From positions 590,820-613,319 of the forward strand of contig CAUYUJ010015727.1 in assembly GCA_963575745.1 (NCBI GenBank): DNA of 22,500 nucleotides, given 5' to 3'. Shown here in pieces: positions 17,999 through 22,500 of this stretch; within the stretch, counting starts at the first letter, position 1; every line of letters begins with the position of its first letter. The position numbers and the translations under genes are program-made. This DNA comes from Prorocentrum cordatum. Lineage: Eukaryota; Sar; Dinophyceae; Prorocentrales; Prorocentraceae. The notes below the pieces were generated by a model. The model did no database searches. It was given only the letters and a program-made list of their open reading frames with translations, and was not told the origin of the DNA.

Positions 17999-18186
17999 CG
18001 CTTTCTTGGCGGCATCCCCATCAGGGTGCGAATGGTACTGTCTTCCTTCGGCGTCCCAACATCATGTCGATGGGCAATTTCTCGGGCTTACAGTTCGGGG
18101 TGCATCCCGCGCTCGCGTCGCTGCCGCGCTCTCTGCGGCGTCGTCATCAGGGCTCCAGTGGTACTAAGCTCCCTCGGCGTCCCAAT
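17999..18186 (+). repeat. Direct duplication of about 60 bp, 128-bp period
   Basis: CGCTTTCTTGGCGGC...CATCAGGG...TGGTACT...CTTCGGCGTCCCAA at 17999-18059 is repeated with changes at 18127-18186. An open plus-strand frame crosses the region but is not convincing. Confidence 0.75.
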
Positions 18187-18189
18187 TCC

Positions 18190-18586
18190 TGCACATGTAT
18201 GATTGCTCATTGCGTGCTTGCGTTATTGCGTGGTTGCGCGTTCACGTCGGAATGTTGCTCTCGCCGTCGCGCTGGCCATCACGCTGTCTTAGTTTCCCAT
18301 GTTTTTTTGGTATTACGTGTCCTGGCGGGAAAGTCATATGGCCAATCACAGTCCCTCCCTAGCACCATTTATGGCGCGATACCGTCCCGAGCGTGGCTAG
18401 CATCCATTCTCAGGCTGGGGAGATGATCACCCCCGTTACGCCATGTATGGAATGAGCCCAGCTACCCGCTGAGGGGGTCAGAATCCGCGAGGGGCCCTGG
18501 AGCACGGAGGGCACCTCCGCGGAACTACATCGCAAAGGAGGACCCCCAGGAGGGCAGGGTATAGGGGGCCACATGCGAACCCTACC
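18190..18586. other. Unassigned sequence
   Basis: No coding frame or clear repeat, apart from short ATTGCGTGCTTGCG-type iteration near 18210-18235. Confidence 0.4.
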
Positions 18587-18690
18587 CCTACCCCCCACGA
18601 TTTCTGAGGGGGAGGGTGGGGTTCACTTCGTTCGGAAGCTTCCAAGCGAAGTGAACCCCACCCTCCCCCTCAGAAATCATGGGGGGTAGG
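18587..18690. repeat. 44-bp near-perfect inverted repeat with 16-nt spacer
   Basis: The arms are 18587-18630 and 18647-18690, with one mismatch (18598 against 18679). The spacer contains the palindrome GGAAGCTTCC. The left arm begins CCTACCCCCC and the right arm ends GGGGGGTAGG, directly against the TG array. It would form a long cruciform or RNA hairpin. Confidence 0.95.
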
Positions 18691-19805
18691 TGTGTGCGTG
18701 CGTGTGTGCGTGCGTGTGTGTGTGCGTGTGTGTGCGTGTGTGTTTGTGTGTGAGTATGTGTTTGTGTGCGTGTTGTGGGTGTGTGTTCTGTGTGTGTGTG
18801 CTTGTGTGTGTCTGGGTGTGTTCGTGCGTGGTTGTGTGAGTTTGTGTGTGTGCGTTTTGTGTGTGTGCGTGTGTGTGCGTGTGTTTGTGTGTGAGTATGT
18901 GTTTGTGTGCGTGTTGTGTGTGTTTGTGTTCTGTGTGTGCTTGTGTGTGTGTTTGGGTGTGTTTGTGCGTGTTTGTGTGAGTTTGTGTGTGTGGGTTTTG
19001 TGTGCGTGCGTGTGTGTGTGCGTGTGTGTTTGTGTGTGAGTATGTGTTTGTGTGCGTGTTGCTTGTGTGTGTTTGTGTTCTGTCTGCTTGTGTGTGTGGT
19101 TGGGTGTGTTTGTGCGTGTTTGTGTGAGTTTGTGTGTGTGTTTGTGTGTGTTTGTGTGTGTGGGTGTTTGTGCGTTTGTGTGTGTTTGTGCGCTTGTGTG
19201 TGTGTTTGTGTGTGTCTGTGTGTGTCTTTGTGTATCTGTGTTGCTGTGTGTGTGTGCTTGTGTGTCTGTGTGTGTCTGTGTGTTTGCGTGTGTGTGTGTG
19301 TGTCTGTGCGTGTGTGTATTTGTGTGTGTCTGTGTGTGTCTGTGTGTGTGTGTCTGTGCATGTGTGTCTTTGTGTGTGCCTGTGTGTGTCTGTGTGTGTC
19401 TCTGTGTGTCTGCGTGTGCGTGTGACTGTATGTGTCTGTGTGTGTCTGTGTATGTCTGTGTGTGTCTGCGCGTGTCTGTGTATGTCTCTGTGTGTCTGTG
19501 TGTGTGTGTCTGTGGATGTCTGTCCGTGTCTGTGTGTGGTTGTGTGCGTCTTTGCGTGTCTGTGTGTGTGTCTTTATGTGTGTGTATGTGTGTGTCGTAT
19601 CTGTGTGTGCCTGGGTGTGCCTGTGTGTAGGTGTTTGTGTGTCTGTGTGCCTGTGTGTCTGCGTGTCTGTGTGACTGTGTGACTGTGTGACTGTGTGTCT
19701 GTGTGTCTGTGTGTCTGTGTGTCCGTGTTTCTGTGTGTCTGTGTGTGTCTGTGTGTCTGTGTCTGTGTAGGTTTGCGTGTGTGTGTGTGCGCGTGTGTTT
19801 GTGTG
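18691..19805 (+). repeat. 1.1-kb TG-rich array with internal higher-order period
   Basis: The array is almost purely alternating TG with scattered GCG, TTT and CTG variants. In the first part GAGTATGTGTTTGTGTGCG occurs at 18752, 18893 and 19038 (141 and 145 bp apart), and a block with GTTCTG, TGCTTG, GGGTGTG and GAGTTTG repeats with it. The second part has TCTGTGTG units. Frames of up to 409 codons encoding His/Thr or Val/Cys repeats are artefacts of the array. Confidence 0.95.
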
Positions 19806-19828
19806 TCATCAGCATTGCCGTCGTTGAG

Positions 19829-20425
19829 GTGCCGAGGGTTTCGTGTCGCTGTGAGACCGTGTGAGACGCACGGATGTGCTCGGCGCCGAGGGTTTCCATA
19901 ACATGTTCAGATTTAGTGTAACGCGCGGATGCGCTCGGCGCGCAGGGTTTCGGGGCATTGAGACCGCGCGAAGCTCACGCATGCGCTCGGCGCCGAAGGT
20001 TTCGTGTCTTTGTGAGACCGTGTGGAGCGCGGGGATGTGCTCGGCGCCGAGGGTTTCGTGGCACTTCGAGACAGATTGTAACGCAAAACTGCGCTCGGCG
20101 CGCAGTGTTTCGGGGCACTCTGGGACCGCGTGAAGCACACGCATGCGTCCGGCGCCGAGGGTTTCGTGTCGCTGTGAGCCCGTGTGAAAACGTGCGGGTT
20201 TGCTCGGCGCCGAGGGTTTCGTGGCACTTTGGGACCTAGTGAAATAGGCGGATGCGCTCGGCACGCAGGATTTCGGAGCCCTCTGAGACCGCGTGAAGCA
20301 CAAGCATGCGTTCGGCGTCGAGGGTTTCGTGTCGCTGCGAGACCGTGTGAGACGCGCGGGTGTGCTCGGCGCCGAGGGTTTCATGGCGATTTGGTTGAGA
20401 CCCGTTTGAGACCGCTTGAAGCCGC
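19829..20425. repeat. 162-bp higher-order satellite of three ~54-bp monomers
   Basis: Eleven monomers of about 54 bp share GCTCGGCGCCGAGGGTTTCG. They fall into three types in strict order A-B-C-A-B-C. Type A continues with CGTGTCGCTGTGAGACCGTG, type B starts with the palindrome CTCGGCGCCGAG and continues GGCACTT, and type C starts CTCGGCGCGCAG and ends CACGCATGC. B-type starts are at 19878, 20039, 20202 and 20364 (161, 163 and 162 bp apart). The monomer equals 18 codons, which explains a 220-codon minus-strand frame, but that frame switches repeat phase midway and is not supported as a gene. Confidence 0.95.
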
Positions 20426-20905
20426 CATCAGGATGCACCTGGTGTATGAACGTGTACCACCTATGCGGCATTTAATGCGCGTCCGACATTCACTCACGAT
20501 GGTATTAAATTAGGGGTCGGAGAGTCTCATGGAGCTTCGAGCTCGGAAGGGCCACCGCCCAAGCACGACCCAAGCGGCGCAGAATGTTGACCAAGTTTTT
20601 CGCCCACGTCGGCTCGGCGTGCGTGCGCTGCGCGATGTGACTGTTTGGGGTTGTTTTGGGCATCGCATGTGCGCAAGTATATACATTGGAAAAGTGCGAA
20701 ATTGTGTTTCCAGTTTTTTTCTCAGGCTGTAGGCTTGGGGAGGGCCTGACGTTTTTCGCGTGTGCGCGCTCCACATCGGAATGACCCTCGTCTGGCACAT
20801 CTCCATGGAGCGTCGTGCTCCTGGCGAAGGGGCCAGTGCTCTTGATGGATGTTCGTTGTTGCCCCCACGTTTCTATTGTATATTGAAGATTTGCGAATAA
20901 AAGAA
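20426..20905. other. Unassigned sequence
   Basis: Lower-repeat DNA with no convincing coding frame or RNA gene. Confidence 0.4.
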
Positions 20906-20908
20906 GCA

Positions 20909-21070
20909 GTCAACCCGCATACTAAGGATGGACGGCTTTCCAAACTTGCCCTTGCATCCTTGCCCCTCCGGCCTATCCTTGGCGACTTTCGCTGGCCGCG
21001 CCCCGCCCGCAAAGTGACGACATGGCTTGCCAAAGCCCTTGCATCCTTATCGTGCATCTTATTATACGGC
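20909..21070 (+). repeat. Dispersed repeat R1, copy 2
   Basis: This is the counterpart of 2174-2338 in the same orientation. About 100 bp in the middle aligns without gaps, from GCATCCTTGCC to the second GCATCCT block. Confidence 0.8.
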
Positions 21071-21171
21071 TTGATTGTATGCCAGTACGTAGGGATGCCT
21101 GTGTGTGCTTTCTGCACCCCGCGACCCCGCCGGGGCAGAGCTGTTTTTGGCGGCGCCCGCGCGGGCCCCCC

Positions 21172-21300
21172 GAGGTGGAGCAGCTCGTCATGTCCCCTGG
21201 CAACCTGCCGAGGCCAATGACGGCGCAGCAGAGGGAGGACGCCGGGAGGCCCAGAAAAGAGTCAGGAAGGAAGGATTCTGCAGGAAGGCAGGGGCCGCTC
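21172..21300 (+). CDS. Candidate exon, unknown protein
   Basis: After a CCCCCCGAG acceptor-like site, one frame reads EVEQLVMSPGNLPRPM and continues TAQQREDAGRPRKESG, with varied, non-repetitive composition and G/C-ending codons. An alternative frame (AAEGGRREAQKRVRKEG) is also plausible, so the reading frame is not settled. No family is recognised. It may belong to the same gene as the exon-like segment at 21449. Confidence 0.3.
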
Positions 21301-21407
21301 CCCCTGCTGGGTCACACACACACACATGTGTAGATAACGACGGCAGCGTCCCCCCTTCATGACTCGTACGAACCTCGGCCACACCATATTGGCGAAGACC
21401 TTCATGC

Positions 21408-21448
21408 CCGTCTCTCTTTTCCCTGCCCGTTTTTCCTGCCCTTTGCAG
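21408..21448 (+). promoter_or_regulatory. Strong splice-acceptor-like polypyrimidine tract
   Basis: A 30-40-nt pyrimidine-rich run (TCTCTTTTCCC, GTTTTTCC, CCCTTTGCAG) ends in AG at 21447-21448. It is the best intron-end signal in the window. Confidence 0.5.
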
Positions 21449-21505
21449 TGTACAAGTCGCTGTCCAGCGCCCCGGGGCCACGTGACCGACTTGCACGCTC
21501 GCCAG
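21449..21505 (+). CDS. Candidate 57-bp exon
   Basis: It lies between the acceptor at 21448 and a CCAG/GT donor at 21506. The frame reads YKSLSSAPGPRDRLARSP, with length divisible by three. It is too short for family assignment. The support is the flanking splice-like signals rather than the peptide. Confidence 0.3.
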
Positions 21506-21654
21506 GTCTGCGACACTTGGCAGTGGGGCGATGGCAACGGCGAGGTCGAAACAACAAGTGAGACACGGGCAGCAAGAATGACCTTTCCCGCTTCCGCTGG
21601 AATTATTCCGACGGTTGGACTCCACACGAGAATCTGTTTAGTTGGCCCATCGTC

Positions 21655-21785
21655 CTCCGTCCCCTCTGCCTCGTCGTCCTGCTCGTTCCATTTCTTCTCC
21701 TCCTCGTCCTCCTCCTCCTCCACCTCCTCCTCCTTGTCCTCCTCCTCCACCTTATTATCCTTTTCCTTCTCCTCATCTCCATCCC
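21655..21785. repeat. Polypyrimidine TCC array
   Basis: Tandem TCC/TCCTCG with little purine on the plus strand. The minus strand reads GGA/GAG and encodes a Glu-rich run (EEEVEEEEDEEEKK). An acidic protein segment is possible but simple sequence is the safer call. Confidence 0.8.
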
Positions 21786-21899
21786 GCTAGTTTTCCTCAT
21801 GCACTTTTCCTTCCTTGTGACTGGGGCACGCATGTCGATTTTCCTCGGCGCCCCTTGCCGCCACGGCTGGCATGGGCGCGGTGTCCGATGGCCGGATCG

Positions 21900-21990
21900 G
21901 CCGTTGGGACAGCCCCACAGGCGACGCCGTCGGGAAAACCCCGCGAGCCGCTGGGGCGCGGGAGCCAGCCGTTGGGACAACCCCGCAAGC
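21900..21990. repeat. Three-copy GCCGT(T/C)GGGA(C/A)A(G/A)CCCC repeat
   Basis: Copies begin near 21900, 21927 and 21968. They are short, imperfect direct repeats of about 17-19 bp. Confidence 0.6.
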
Positions 21991-22051
21991 CTCGAGTTGA
22001 TCGCGGCCGCGCTTAGGCGAGAGGCAGCTTGAATTCCAGCTATGCCGAGAG

Positions 22052-22300
22052 CTACTCCGCGTCAGCTCTGGGGTCCACCGTCTTCTTGTCGAACTCTTCG
22101 GGCGCCTTGCGCAGGGACGCCAGCGGCGGCCCGCGCTCCAGGAACTCCTCGCGTGGGCGGCCGCAGGATAAGCATGTTCCGCATGCACGTGGCGGGGCGT
22201 CGTCGGGGCACGCCGACGCCGCCTGGCCAGGGGAGTCTTTGACTAGGGCGTCCAGCTTTGACAGGGCAGCAGCAAATCTCGAATGCGCAGATTCGACGCC
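22052..22300 (-). CDS. Candidate 3'-terminal exon, unknown protein
   Basis: The minus-strand frame ends in TAG at 22052-22054. The final 33 codons (PREEFLERGPPLASLRKAP, then EEFDKKTVDPRADAE) show very strong G/C third-position bias and a typical soluble-protein composition. Upstream the same frame continues through CGTCLSCGRP (paired cysteines) to ALSKLDALVKDSP near 22270. The exon start is uncertain: acceptor-like CCACGCGAG lies before EEFLE and CTTTGCCCGCAG before ACGTGGC near 22426. The protein is not recognised. Confidence 0.4.
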   Translation of the reverse strand, partial: GVESAHSRFAAALSKLDALVKDSPGQAASACPDDAPPRACGTCLSCGRPREEFLERGPPLASLRKAPEEFDKKTVDPRADAE

Positions 22301-22500
22301 CGCGTGTTGTACATATGCTGTTCCTCGGGCCCCGCCCGCGGCTGGAGCTTCGCGTTCAAGCCGGCACCGCTCCGTGCCCTCAGAGCCGTCCAATGGCAAC
22401 AACACACCGACGATGTTTTGCCACGTCTGCGGGCAAAGCCAGGAGGCATGTTGATGTGTCGCGATCTGCGGCTTGCTGCGGCGAGTGAAGCGCACCGCGC

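Noticed and set aside
18670-19899. 409-codon minus-strand frame and several plus-strand frames in the TG array
   Set aside because: Pure translation of TG/CA simple sequence (His/Thr or Val/Cys repeats); no coding bias beyond the repeat.
19829-20425. CRISPR-like regular repetition
   Set aside because: The segments between conserved blocks are themselves repeated in A-B-C order; there are no unique spacers and the context is eukaryotic.
19809-20471. 220-codon minus-strand frame with 18-residue repeats, possible repeat protein
   Set aside because: The repeat peptide changes phase within the frame, so the satellite is not kept in one reading frame.
1-22500. tRNA, rRNA or other structured RNA genes
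   Set aside because: No cloverleaf, TTCGA-arm pattern or conserved rRNA stretch was recognised by reading both strands.

Overview
The window reads as repeat-dominated nuclear DNA of a GC-rich protist. It shows no bacterial gene packing, no operons and no convincing ribosome binding sites. Coding signal is sparse and most of the sequence is tandem arrays, inverted repeats and dispersed repeat families. A dinoflagellate is my best guess, from the high GC, the many minisatellites and the isolated GC-rich exon-like segments. This is inference only: I found no full dinoflagellate spliced leader, rRNA, tRNA or other diagnostic marker.

Layout. About 1-1,800 holds a fragment of a G-rich 21-nt repeat family, a 10-bp array and a degenerate 18-20-bp array. 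About 1,800-3,800 holds a foldback hairpin, a dispersed repeat, two exon-like coding segments and one member of a duplicated exon-like segment. About 3,800-5,750 holds a composite repeat ending in a 12-nt CGATC array, a four-copy 104-141-bp repeat, and the 21-nt family in reverse orientation. About 5,890-7,290 holds a 188-bp tandem duplication and a partial direct repeat.

The main coding feature is on the minus strand, 13,119 down to 7,438. It is an intronless but frame-broken gene. It begins at the Walker A motif of a UPF1/DNA2-like superfamily 1 helicase and runs on into a long tail with several cysteine-pair (probably zinc-binding) modules and a charged, proline-rich C-terminus. Six apparent frame changes and two in-frame stop codons interrupt it. 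At least four of the frame changes fall at G/C runs of 5-8 bases, and another lies beside a short CA repeat. The 5' half of the helicase is missing from the window.

Right of the gene, 13,240-20,430 is almost wholly repetitive: a second composite CGATC repeat, AT-rich microsatellites, a ~390-bp higher-order array of the 21-nt family, a 64-bp hairpin satellite, an 11-bp GGGTCGC minisatellite, a 44-bp inverted repeat abutting a 1.1-kb TG array, and a three-monomer (162-bp) higher-order satellite. The last 1.5 kb has a few exon-like segments and a strong splice-acceptor-like tract. No operon-like cooperation between genes can be inferred. The only functional inference is that the disrupted gene derives from an RNA/DNA helicase with a cysteine-rich extension.
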